Positions 29,504-38,569 of a DNA stretch of 64,000 nucleotides are shown in pieces; position 1 is the first letter of the stretch; each line of letters begins with the position of its first letter. Source of the stretch: Rubripirellula sp. (GTDB lineage: Bacteria; Planctomycetota; Planctomycetia; Pirellulales; Pirellulaceae); the NCBI GenBank assembly GCA_029245125.1, contig JAQWPZ010000112.1, positions 52,623 through 116,622 on the forward strand, read 5' to 3'. Under the pieces are notes generated by a model. The model saw only the letters and a list, made by a program, of their open reading frames with translations. It was not told the origin of the DNA and searched no databases. The translations under genes and the position numbers were made by a program.

Positions 29504-32131
29504 TTGGATCGAGGTTCTCCTGTGGCTGAGAAAGAGCCATCACCGGAAATCAGAAGTCGACGTGACAAGATCACAATCGGGCTGATGGGGCTGACTGCGC
29601 TGGTGACGATCATTGGATTCGGAGTGTTGTTTTCACTGTGGTGGCAAACATCGATTTCGGAACCGTATCAAGTTCTCCAGATTGCCTCTCAAGAATTTGT
29701 TGCTGGGCGGCCAATCGTCGCTGGCGAATTGGCCGAACGGGTTGATTTTGATCACGAGCTGCATGAACTTGGTCAGTCTGTTTTGCCTGGTGTTGATCAG
29801 GAACAACTTTCCATCGCGGAGCTGCAGAAAGCAAAAGAGCAGCATGAGGAATGGATGCGGCTGCGAGATTTTCTGATCGGTTTCGGGAAGGTATCAAAAG
29901 CCAAAACCGTGTCTGAATCGCGTCAAAGTCGACAGCATTTGTTTGATGCCATTCCGTATCTCGAGCGGGCGCGAGACGGTGGTTTTCCACCGGGACGCGA
30001 CGCCCAAGGGTATCGAGTCTTGGGCGAATCCTACTATCGCCTAGGTGAATATGCAGCTGCAATCGAATCGTTGCGATTGGCGATTACGCAAGATCCAACA
30101 CTGCATCGTCCACTGCAGCCGATGTTAGCCGAGGCGCAGTTGAAATCACTCACACCCATCGAAGATCAGGCATTAGCGACGATCGAGCGGTACTTGGACG
30201 ATCACACATTAGTGGATGAGCAGCGTTGGAAAGGGGAATTGATTCGTATTCGTGCTTTGATCGACTTGCAGCGGTGGGACGAAGCGAGTCAGGTACTGAA
30301 AGCAGAGTTGTCTCAATCGTGGCCTAAGCTGCTCGACCGTCGGGATCCAGCAGCCGAATACCGTGACCATTTGACATTGCTGCAGTTGGTCTTGCCGATC
30401 AAGCAAGCCATGCTTCGCTACGGTTCAGACACAATCGATTCCAATGACAACCGCAGCGCCGCGGTCGCCGAATTGGCAAAGGTTATCCCGAAGCTAACAG
30501 AACTTCAAAATGAGGCAGCACCGCAGATCGGATCTCGGGCCCGTTTGTGGGCGTCGAGAGCTTTGTTGGTGCAGGGGCGTGTTCAAGACGCCTTATTTCG
30601 ATTGACTTCGGTTCGTCAGCAACGCCCGTTCGATGCTGTCGCCATCCTCGGTGGTTTAGAGGAAATTGAGTTATTGGCGGCCCGAGGCCGCGGCGAGGAG
30701 ACGCTTCAGACGACGACCTACATGATGCGAGAGATGGTTGACGATCGTGGGTTTGATGCAGAGCTAATCACGTTTGGCGAATTTCAACGAAGAATTGGGT
30801 CCGCCTTGGCGGAATTAAGAGACCATCGGGAATACGAGCATGCGATCGACACAGCAAGACGTTTGCCACCTGTACTCGATGCCGCCGAGGCATTAATCCA
30901 GGAAGGCATCTCTTATCGTGAATGGGCGAAGGTGACGCTTGACGAACACCAAGATAATGAGGGGCAAGTTCCAAACAATATCTCGATTCTTGCCAGGACG
31001 CGGTTTCGCGCCGCAGGAGATGCGTTTGCGGCAGCGGCGAAGTTGCAGTTTGATACGGAAGAGTATCTGGAAACGCAGTGGTCCGCGATCGAAGCCTATC
31101 AAGAAGGTCGTTACTTTACGAAGAGTATCCGACTGTTGAAGCCGTATTTGAGATATGAGCAGCGAACCCGGCAGCCAAGAGGATTGGTCAGTTTCGGACG
31201 TGCTTTGTTAGCAGAAGATCGCCCGGAGGAAGCAATTGCAGCCTTATCGAGTTGCATTGTTGAATTTCCTCGTGACCCCATGCGATATGACGCCCGTTTG
31301 CTGGCAGCTTTGTCCCACGCTGAATTGAGTGAGCTCGACGATGCTCGCCGGTTCTTGCAGGACAATCTCGAAGATGGTGAGTTGACACCCCAAAGTACCG
31401 CCTGGCGAAATTCGTTGCTGACCATGGGCGAGTTGCTGTATCAACGGTCCTATCGAAATTTTTTGGAGGCAGATCAAGCGGAACAGGCAGAGAAGGTTCC
31501 CTTGCTGCGAGAGAATCAGCCTCTTCTCGAGGAGGCAATTCGCTACTTGGATGAGGGAGCCGAGCGATACTTCGGTGAATATAAACGGGCTGAATCTGCT
31601 GCCTACTTGGCGGCCCGTGCAAACGTGATGGCGTCCTATTCGCCACGAATTGAAGCAGCATCGACCCAGCTTTTGGGAGCGGCCAGACAACGGTTGCGTG
31701 CTAAAGCAGATCAAGCATTGCAAAAAGCCCTAGACGGCTTTATCAAGCTGCGATCCTATCTCGCGAACCGTGAAGAAGATCGGCCACTCCAACGCGGCGA
31801 GCAGGCAATGCTACGCAATTGTTATTTGGCAGAGGGTGATGTCTTGCGACGCATGGGCAAATTGGACGACGCTGCTGCGGTCTATCAGGCTGTGGAGCTT
31901 CGGTACATGAACGAGCCACCAGCTCTTGAAGCGATGCTTGGTCGGGTAGCGATTGTTCGTGAGCAAGGGAAGTTGCGAGAGGCTGATATGCTGATTCGCC
32001 AAGCCAACCTTGTGCTGCAGCGGATTCCCCCAGAATGGGATGATCGGTTTGCCGAAACCACTCGCTACGATCGACAGGGATGGGAAACCTATCTCGGTTG
32101 GATGAATGACCGTCTCGTGGCTGGATCTTAG
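29504..32131 (+). CDS. Large TPR-type repeat protein with N-terminal transmembrane helix
   Basis: 875-aa ORF, TM 'IGLMGLTALVTIIGFGVLFSLWW', repeated helical pairs (e.g. 'YRLGEYAAAIESLRLAITQDPTLHRPL'). Confidence 0.75.
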   Translation: MDRGSPVAEKEPSPEIRSRRDKITIGLMGLTALVTIIGFGVLFSLWWQTSISEPYQVLQIASQEFVAGRPIVAGELAERVDFDHELHELGQSVLPGVDQEQLSIAELQKAKEQHEEWMRLRDFLIGFGKVSKAKTVSESRQSRQHLFDAIPYLERARDGGFPPGRDAQGYRVLGESYYRLGEYAAAIESLRLAITQDPTLHRPLQPMLAEAQLKSLTPIEDQALATIERYLDDHTLVDEQRWKGELIRIRALIDLQRWDEASQVLKAELSQSWPKLLDRRDPAAEYRDHLTLLQLVLPIKQAMLRYGSDTIDSNDNRSAAVAELAKVIPKLTELQNEAAPQIGSRARLWASRALLVQGRVQDALFRLTSVRQQRPFDAVAILGGLEEIELLAARGRGEETLQTTTYMMREMVDDRGFDAELITFGEFQRRIGSALAELRDHREYEHAIDTARRLPPVLDAAEALIQEGISYREWAKVTLDEHQDNEGQVPNNISILARTRFRAAGDAFAAAAKLQFDTEEYLETQWSAIEAYQEGRYFTKSIRLLKPYLRYEQRTRQPRGLVSFGRALLAEDRPEEAIAALSSCIVEFPRDPMRYDARLLAALSHAELSELDDARRFLQDNLEDGELTPQSTAWRNSLLTMGELLYQRSYRNFLEADQAEQAEKVPLLRENQPLLEEAIRYLDEGAERYFGEYKRAESAAYLAARANVMASYSPRIEAASTQLLGAARQRLRAKADQALQKALDGFIKLRSYLANREEDRPLQRGEQAMLRNCYLAEGDVLRRMGKLDDAAAVYQAVELRYMNEPPALEAMLGRVAIVREQGKLREADMLIRQANLVLQRIPPEWDDRFAETTRYDRQGWETYLGWMNDRLVAGS

Positions 32132-32144
32132 GTAAGGGGAATAC

Positions 32145-32597
32145 ATGGACGGACGAGAACTGTCACTATTGATCGATCAGCGTTGGACCTTGCTCAAGCA
32201 GCTGCTGCAGATGAGTGAACGTCAGATCGACGCGATCCAAGGATCGCGAATGACCGAACTGATGGGAATCCTGTCTGAAAAGCAAATCCCACTGAATCAA
32301 TTAAGCGAACTCGCCAGCCGATTGCGACCCGCAACAAAGAATGACCCCAAGACTCGCGTTTGGGAGACCACCGAACAACGGGATCGGTGTCGTGAGCAAC
32401 AAGAGGAGTGTGAAAGCATGCATCTCGAATTGCTTGCGATTGAAGCTCAGTGTGAAACATCGCTCGTGCAGGGCAGAGACCAATTGCAACAGGAACTGCA
32501 ACGGGTGGATAATGCCCGCCAAGCGGTGAGTGGCTACGGCAGCGAGCATCTAAACCTGAACACAGGCGGCCAGTTGGACTTGTCCAGTGATGGCTGA
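32145..32597 (+). CDS. FlgN-like flagellar export chaperone
   Basis: Helical protein 'LLIDQRWTLLKQLLQMSERQIDAIQGSRMTELMGILSEKQ...' 13 nt after the TPR gene and upstream of flgB. Confidence 0.6.
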   Translation: MDGRELSLLIDQRWTLLKQLLQMSERQIDAIQGSRMTELMGILSEKQIPLNQLSELASRLRPATKNDPKTRVWETTEQRDRCREQQEECESMHLELLAIEAQCETSLVQGRDQLQQELQRVDNARQAVSGYGSEHLNLNTGGQLDLSSDG

Positions 32598-32792
32598 GCC
32601 CGTCGCAATGCCCATGCAACGGCGTTCACTTTCTGTTTCACGGCCGCATTAGCCTGGGTCAGCGGACGTCTGGCTTGACCGGCATGAAGATTCGACGACG
32701 GATCTCTATTGCGTTGTCGATCGATGCGCGTTTAAGAGCAACTGGAACAAATTGTCCAGTCTGCGACTCCGAAAGGAAATCGGGAGCACAAC

Positions 32793-33215
32793 ATGTCTAA
32801 TCAATGGATCGACTTCAACACGTGCCATTCTTTAGCGGTTCTCGTCGAATCAGTGACGGCGCCATTATTGATCGAGCATTCATCACCGGTTTGTTTGGAA
32901 CTTGATATTGATACGGAAGTCAATATTCCGGCGAATCCCCAACATACAGCGGATTTGGTCAAGGCCTTGGTCCGTCAAGCGTTGCAAGAGATGCCAGAGG
33001 GTGGCGATCTGACCATCACCGCCTGCGAAACGCCAAGTGGACTCGAACTCGAACTGGCGGACACTGGGTGCGATATCGAAAACCGCGCTACGCGTTTGCC
33101 GATGGTCGCCAGTGTGATTGGAGCGAGTGTTGTTTGGCAGAATTGTCCGCAGGGAGGTGCTGCGGCAACGGTCGCTTTCCGCGCTGAGGGTGGTCAACGA
33201 AGGATGGCAGCCTAA
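32793..33215 (+). CDS. Stand-alone GHKL/HATPase_c-like protein, degenerate motifs
   Basis: 'DLVKALVRQALQEMPEGGDLTITACETPSGLELELADTGCDI' matches N-box/DxG layout with changed residues; no HisKA domain. Confidence 0.6.
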   Translation: MSNQWIDFNTCHSLAVLVESVTAPLLIEHSSPVCLELDIDTEVNIPANPQHTADLVKALVRQALQEMPEGGDLTITACETPSGLELELADTGCDIENRATRLPMVASVIGASVVWQNCPQGGAAATVAFRAEGGQRRMAA

Positions 33216-33221
33216 ATCGTC

Positions 33222-33620
33222 ATGTTCGGTATCTTTCAAACCACAACGATTCCAGCTTTGGAGCAATCGATGGCGTTCGCTCAGCGGCGTCAGGAATTGC
33301 TGGCTGGCAATGTCGCGAACATCGACACGCCTGATTATCGGGCCCGCGATTTGGATGTTGGTGACTTCCAAAATGCTTTGGCGGAATCAATACAAGCTGC
33401 TGAACGCCGCCCAAGTGCCATCGAGCCGACAACTCGCGACGACCTGTTTGCCGGCCCACGCAAAGCGACAGAACAAATTGTCTTACATGACGGCAGCGAC
33501 ATTTCAATTGAGCACCAAGTGAAAGAAATTGCCAAGAACCAACATATGCACTCGTTGGCCGTGACCACGATGCGAAGTCAATTTGCCCTGCTTAGTGCTG
33601 CGATCAGTGAACGTGCGTAA
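33222..33620 (+). CDS. flgB: Flagellar basal-body rod protein FlgB
   Basis: 'QRRQELLAGNVANIDTPDYRARDLD' and 'QVKEIAKNQHMHSLAVTTMRSQFALLSAAI'. Confidence 0.92.
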   Translation: MFGIFQTTTIPALEQSMAFAQRRQELLAGNVANIDTPDYRARDLDVGDFQNALAESIQAAERRPSAIEPTTRDDLFAGPRKATEQIVLHDGSDISIEHQVKEIAKNQHMHSLAVTTMRSQFALLSAAISERA

Positions 33621-33675
33621 CGTCCACACCAAGTGTTCGTGAAAGAGTTTCGACTTGCCCTCGGGAGCCCCCATT

Positions 33676-34095
33676 ATGCTCAGCTCACTCGATATCAGCA
33701 CCTCGGCGTTGATTGCCCAAAGGACCCGCCTCAATGCGGTTTCTGGAAACATTGCCAATATCTCATCACTCAAAGATGAGAATGGGGAAGCGAAACCTTA
33801 CCAAGCACGAGAGGTCGTTTTCCAAACGGATGATTCGTTGTCCGCAACAGGTGCTTCGGGTGTAAAAGTCGATGAGATCAAAATCACGGACACTGAGCCG
33901 TTGTACCGGCATCAACCCAACCACCCATTGGCGATCAAAGAAGGGAAATGGAAAGGGTATGTTGCTTATCCAAACATCGATCTGACCACTCAGATGGTTG
34001 ATGCTTTGGAATCGACTCGAGCTTATGAAGCAAATGTCGGTGTGATGGAAGTGACTAAGAATATGAGCCGTGAAACTCTGACAATTCTTGCTTAA
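33676..34095 (+). CDS. flgC: Flagellar basal-body rod protein FlgC
   Basis: 'LDISTSALIAQRTRLNAVSGNIANISS', 'YPNIDLTTQMVDALESTRAYEANV'. Confidence 0.92.
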   Translation: MLSSLDISTSALIAQRTRLNAVSGNIANISSLKDENGEAKPYQAREVVFQTDDSLSATGASGVKVDEIKITDTEPLYRHQPNHPLAIKEGKWKGYVAYPNIDLTTQMVDALESTRAYEANVGVMEVTKNMSRETLTILA

Positions 34096-34172
34096 CAACA
34101 ACCGCAAATAAGTTTCCAAACGATGCTGAGTAGAACCTTGTTTGGAACTCGATTCGCTCGCCCGACTTTTTC

Positions 34173-34490
34173 ATGAAGCCGATTGCTGGAATCCAACCGC
34201 CACTCCGCCCACCTTCGCCATTTGGTGATCGCGGAGTGTCACCCAGCCAAACACAAGCAGCTTCCGGCGCCGATAACTTCGGTGATCTGCTGACGAACCA
34301 GGTGAAGAATGTGAATTCGATGCAGATGGACGCCAACGACATGGTCCACTCTATGTTGACCGGTGGTGATGTCAACGAGGCCGAAGTGTTGACAGCCGTT
34401 CAGAAAGCCGACCTCGCCTTTCGTATGTTGCTGCAAGTTCGAAATAAGTTGATCGAAGCTTACCGCGAAATTCAGCAAATCCAGATTTGA
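34173..34490 (+). CDS. fliE: Flagellar hook-basal body protein FliE
   Basis: 'DVNEAEVLTAVQKADLAFRMLLQVRNKLIEAYREIQQIQI' diagnostic C-terminus. Confidence 0.92.
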   Translation: MKPIAGIQPPLRPPSPFGDRGVSPSQTQAASGADNFGDLLTNQVKNVNSMQMDANDMVHSMLTGGDVNEAEVLTAVQKADLAFRMLLQVRNKLIEAYREIQQIQI

Positions 34491-34528
34491 ACCCCGATTT
34501 TCCCACATCTGTTTGATTCTTTCGTTTT

Positions 34529-36163
34529 ATGAGTGTACTTCAGAAGACAACCGATTCGGCACGCGAGGCTTTCCAGGGGATGCCGATGCAGTCGCGGGTA
34601 ATCGCGATGATGCTGGCGGTGGCGATCGCTGTTGGTCTCGGTTTCTTGGTTCGTAACAACCAGTCACCAGGGCAAGAGTATTTGTTGGGAGGGCGTTCTT
34701 TTAGCGACCAAGAAATGGCCGACATCGCCCTTGCCCTTGGGGCGGCCGGTTTGGGTGAATTTGACCCGGTTGGGAACCGCATCAAGATTCCTACGGAGTC
34801 CCGCGCAAAATACTTGGCCGCGTTGCAGGAGTCGCCAGCACTGGCCGCTTCGATCGGCAGCAAAATTGGTGAGGCCTTGAATGCGACGGGGCCTTTTGAT
34901 TCCAATGATCTGAGAATCGCTCGTGAGATGCATGCCAAGGAACAAGATTTGGGCAGCAAGATCACGAAATTTCCCGACGTACGCTGGGCAAGTGTCGAAT
35001 ACGATCGTGGAGAACGGCGTGGCCTCGGTTCAACGCGACCCCAGTCAGCAAGCGTCGTCGTGCAACCGATGGGTACCGCACCGCTGGCCAGGCAGAGAAT
35101 TATGGCGATCAAGGAATTGATCCGTGGTTCCTACGCCGGCATGTCTGGTGACGATGTTGTCGTGATCGATACAAATTCCACATCAACGTCAACCCTGGCG
35201 GAAGACGAAGACCCTCTGCTTCGGAAACAACGTGAAACAGAGGCGATGGTCGAACACAAAATCCGTAGCCTGCTGGTTGGGTACCCGGTGCAAGTTGCCG
35301 TCACCGCTGAAATTGACCCCACCCTGGATGTTGAAAAAACAACGTTGACGTATGACGCGGAGCCTACCAATCTGCAGAGTCGAACCCGGAAAACAGAAAC
35401 GACCAGTAATCGTCAACCCGATCGAGGCGTGCCGGGAACCGGACCAAATGCCATTGGCAACCGTGCAGCTAGCTTGGCGCAGATGACAGAGGCAAACACG
35501 ACCAAAGATGATGAGCGTGTTACTACCGGTGTCGCTGGTCAGCAGTATCAGAACTCCCGCACCGCGCCGTTGCAGGTGACGACGATTCGGGCCTCGGTTG
35601 GTCTGCCTCGCAGCTATTACGACAAACTGTATTACCAGGAACAGTTGAAGTCGGACCCGACCTTGACCGCGGATACGATGCCACCGATGGATGACGTCGC
35701 GCTGCAAAAACTCCGCGAGCGGACCAGCAACAATATCAAAGCCGCGGTCACCGTGCTGTTGCCCGAAGTGGCTGCAGGAGCGGATCCATTTACACCGGTC
35801 GAAGTTTGGGACTACCCCGATTTACCTCTCCCCGCCCCGCCTGCAACGCAGACCAGCGCGATGGTGCTGACATGGCTCGCTGAATCCTGGCAAACCGTTG
35901 CGTTGGTGATGTTGGCGTTGGCAGCATTGCTGGTGGCTCGATCTGCTGCCAAAAGTGTCGGTGATTCTTCGCCCAAAGAGTTCAACGAAGGGTTCGGTCT
36001 GGAAATTCCTAAGCCGCCCGAAGAAACCGAGGGTGCAAAGGAGAGTGAAGATCAGATGACGATTACGGGGGGGTCACTGAAGGATGAACTGCTAAACGTA
36101 GTAGAGTCCAACCCAGAACTAGCGGCCAACGTGATTCGTGGTTGGGTTGGCGAGGCAGCTTAA
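34529..36163 (+). CDS. fliF: Flagellar M-ring protein FliF
   Basis: 'ALQESPALAASIGSKIGEALNATGPFDSNDLRIAREMHAKEQDL', two TM segments, flagellar context. Confidence 0.85.
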   Translation: MSVLQKTTDSAREAFQGMPMQSRVIAMMLAVAIAVGLGFLVRNNQSPGQEYLLGGRSFSDQEMADIALALGAAGLGEFDPVGNRIKIPTESRAKYLAALQESPALAASIGSKIGEALNATGPFDSNDLRIAREMHAKEQDLGSKITKFPDVRWASVEYDRGERRGLGSTRPQSASVVVQPMGTAPLARQRIMAIKELIRGSYAGMSGDDVVVIDTNSTSTSTLAEDEDPLLRKQRETEAMVEHKIRSLLVGYPVQVAVTAEIDPTLDVEKTTLTYDAEPTNLQSRTRKTETTSNRQPDRGVPGTGPNAIGNRAASLAQMTEANTTKDDERVTTGVAGQQYQNSRTAPLQVTTIRASVGLPRSYYDKLYYQEQLKSDPTLTADTMPPMDDVALQKLRERTSNNIKAAVTVLLPEVAAGADPFTPVEVWDYPDLPLPAPPATQTSAMVLTWLAESWQTVALVMLALAALLVARSAAKSVGDSSPKEFNEGFGLEIPKPPEETEGAKESEDQMTITGGSLKDELLNVVESNPELAANVIRGWVGEAA

Positions 36164-36195
36164 AGGATCGGGGTTTGATTGGAAACGTGCTTCGA

Positions 36196-36274
36196 GGCTG
36201 ACTGTGTCCGGGCTGGATTTGTCCGGGGCTGGATTTGTCCGGGGCTGGCTTTGTCCGGGGCTGGCTTTGGTCCA
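36196..36274. repeat. 16-bp tandem repeat, about 5 copies, between fliF and fliG
   Basis: GGCTGGATTTGTCCGG x2, GGCTGGCTTTGTCCGG, plus diverged flanking copies. Confidence 0.95.
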
Positions 36275-36541
36275 CTGAGCGGGTCGGTTTGCCACCCAAT
36301 TGACTCCCACCCATGCTTTGGCTGCTGTATTCGCGAGTGAAGTAAGCTTGCCAGCAATGCGGTTTTTTCCTGGCTAGATTGCCTGGACTGCAATGCGTGA
36401 AGTCCCCATCTCCGGGGTGGCCCTGTTTTAAAATCTCCTCTTCCGTCTGGACAGTGGATTTCCTACAAGTAGGCGGCGGGAACGATAGCTAGGATGGCTA
36501 TCGAACGACCCGAGACAGGATGATCTCGAAGGCTCGCATTC

Positions 36542-37867
36542 ATGGCCAATGGATGGAATTCTGATTCGGATCGTGACGCAATGTTGCGTCGCGTTGCGAT
36601 TGTATTGAGCAGTTTGCCTGCACCGACTGCTAATCGGTTGCTGGGAACGATGGGAGATGAATCCCGCGTCGCTGTTCGCCAGACGATGACGCGACTGTCC
36701 GATGTCGATCCCCTGGAGCGTCAGCGGGCAATTCAAGCATTTCGCGTTTCGATTCAGCAGCAACCTGCCGCAGAGGCAAGCCCGGCGACATCTGATGAAA
36801 CCGTCTCACGCGTAATGCCAGCTGCGACTGTTGATGTTACTTCTGTCGCAACGGATCAAGCCAAGGCGAACAGCCCGGTGCCTGACTCGCCCCTCGCTTT
36901 TCTGAGCGATGTTGACGACGATCTATTGTGTTCACTTCTGGTGGTCGAACACCCCCAGGCGATCGCCTTGGTGCTCGCTTCGATCGCGCCCGATCAAGCG
37001 GCCCGTCTATTGCCCCGATTAGATGGTGGACTCCGTAACGATACGTTGACCCGCTTAGGACGATTAGGGGAAATTCCTGAAGCTGCTGCAGCGGAAGTTG
37101 CCGCTCACTTTCGTACTCGATTGTCTGACCAGCATCGCAACGGTAAGCCGACTGGTCAGCGTGCTCTCGATGCAATTCTTGCTGCGATGCCTCGCGATGC
37201 CTCGGCTGACAGCAAGGATCCGTCAGTGGGGAGTGTTACGCAGTCCGGCAGTGATCTGATTGCTGCATCCTCCAATACTGTGCCCGTATCCTCCCCGGCC
37301 CCATCTGCTGCCGAAGATTCGGCGGTCGACTTATCATCAAAGCTTCGTCAGGCAGTTGGCCTGAACGCGGAGGCGAGGGAGGAAAATGCCGATTCGCCGG
37401 CGTTGCAATCTAAACCAAATGCGCATTCTGAGTCACAACAAGATTCAGCTGTTGAGTTACGTGTTGCTGAAGTTGGATCGGCCGCTGCAGGGCATGTTGA
37501 CCTCATTGACCATGCGTTGACAGATGCCATCACGGCTTCACCTTTGCCTGGTCCTGATGCTTCTCCATTCCGCTCCACGGATTCAATTCATCAGCATCTG
37601 ATTGCCTTGGAGCCGATGGAGCTCTGCCGAGCGCTTGGTAAAGTCGATACCCGTGATGCGATGCTCTCACTCTGTGGTTTGCCAAACCCAATAGCAGAAG
37701 CAGCGCTCGCGATTCTGCCACGCGGGCACGCCAAAAAAGTCCGTGCCAGTATGAGTGACCTCGGATCGGTGCAACTTCGAGAGATTGACGATGCGAAAGA
37801 GCGGGTAGCGCGGGCATCTCTTGCTGCGTTGGAATTGCTTGCTGAGTCGATGCCAGTTGCTGCGTGA
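36542..37867 (+). CDS. fliG: FliG-like flagellar motor switch protein with long internal linker
   Basis: N-terminal 'LRRVAIVLSSLPAPTANRLLGTM', middle 'EHPQAIALVLASIAPDQAARLLPRL', C-terminal 'AEAALAILPRGHAKKVRASMSDLGSVQLREIDDAKERV'; sits between fliF and fliH. Confidence 0.8.
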   Translation: MANGWNSDSDRDAMLRRVAIVLSSLPAPTANRLLGTMGDESRVAVRQTMTRLSDVDPLERQRAIQAFRVSIQQQPAAEASPATSDETVSRVMPAATVDVTSVATDQAKANSPVPDSPLAFLSDVDDDLLCSLLVVEHPQAIALVLASIAPDQAARLLPRLDGGLRNDTLTRLGRLGEIPEAAAAEVAAHFRTRLSDQHRNGKPTGQRALDAILAAMPRDASADSKDPSVGSVTQSGSDLIAASSNTVPVSSPAPSAAEDSAVDLSSKLRQAVGLNAEAREENADSPALQSKPNAHSESQQDSAVELRVAEVGSAAAGHVDLIDHALTDAITASPLPGPDASPFRSTDSIHQHLIALEPMELCRALGKVDTRDAMLSLCGLPNPIAEAALAILPRGHAKKVRASMSDLGSVQLREIDDAKERVARASLAALELLAESMPVAA

Positions 37868-37882
37868 TGCGAGGTTAGAACG

Positions 37883-38569
37883 ATGGCCAACGTGCTGAAA
37901 ACCAACTCGATAGAGGAAAAGAAGGACGCTGCCCGGGATGTGACTGGGCTAGCGGGCTTTAATCTCGATGATCTCGTCGATGAAGGTCGCTCACGACTGG
38001 AGGAGTGTCGGCAACAAATCCGTCAAATGATGGAGCAGGCCCAACAGGAAGTCAAAAAGATTCATCAAGCCGCAGATCAACGTGGCTATCAGGAAGGCCT
38101 CAAGCGGGCCGCAGCGGAAGAAGAGCGAAAGGTTCGCGAACAATCCGAGGAACGTGCCCGTGAAGGGTTAGGGCTGATCAGTCAAGCGGTGCAACAACTG
38201 CATGTGATGTACGAACAATGGATGCAGCAATATGCCAAGTCGCTGCACCACATTGCGATCGAATCTGCTCAGCTTGTCGTCAGGAATAGGCTCGAGAAGG
38301 AACCGGATCTGTTAGTTCAATGGGCGGCCGACGCTTTGAGGTTTACACGGTCTTCCACCCAAGTGGTGCTTGCAATGCATCCTGAAACCTTGGCAATGCT
38401 TGGGCCTGCATTTGATGAAATGCTGAACTCTTCTGACCTTCCTGAGCAAACCACGATCGAACCAGATGAATCGGTCGCCCGAGACTCGGTGGTTGTGCGA
38501 CAGGAAGGTGGCGACATCCAAGCTGGGCTGCAAAGTCAGCTTGCTCGATTGGGAGAATTGCTGACATGA
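37883..38569 (+). CDS. fliH: FliH-like flagellar export regulator
   Basis: Coiled coil with 'GYQEGLKRAAAEEERK' and C-terminal 'DSVVVRQEGGDIQAGLQSQLARLGELL'. Confidence 0.85.
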   Translation: MANVLKTNSIEEKKDAARDVTGLAGFNLDDLVDEGRSRLEECRQQIRQMMEQAQQEVKKIHQAADQRGYQEGLKRAAAEEERKVREQSEERAREGLGLISQAVQQLHVMYEQWMQQYAKSLHHIAIESAQLVVRNRLEKEPDLLVQWAADALRFTRSSTQVVLAMHPETLAMLGPAFDEMLNSSDLPEQTTIEPDESVARDSVVVRQEGGDIQAGLQSQLARLGELLT

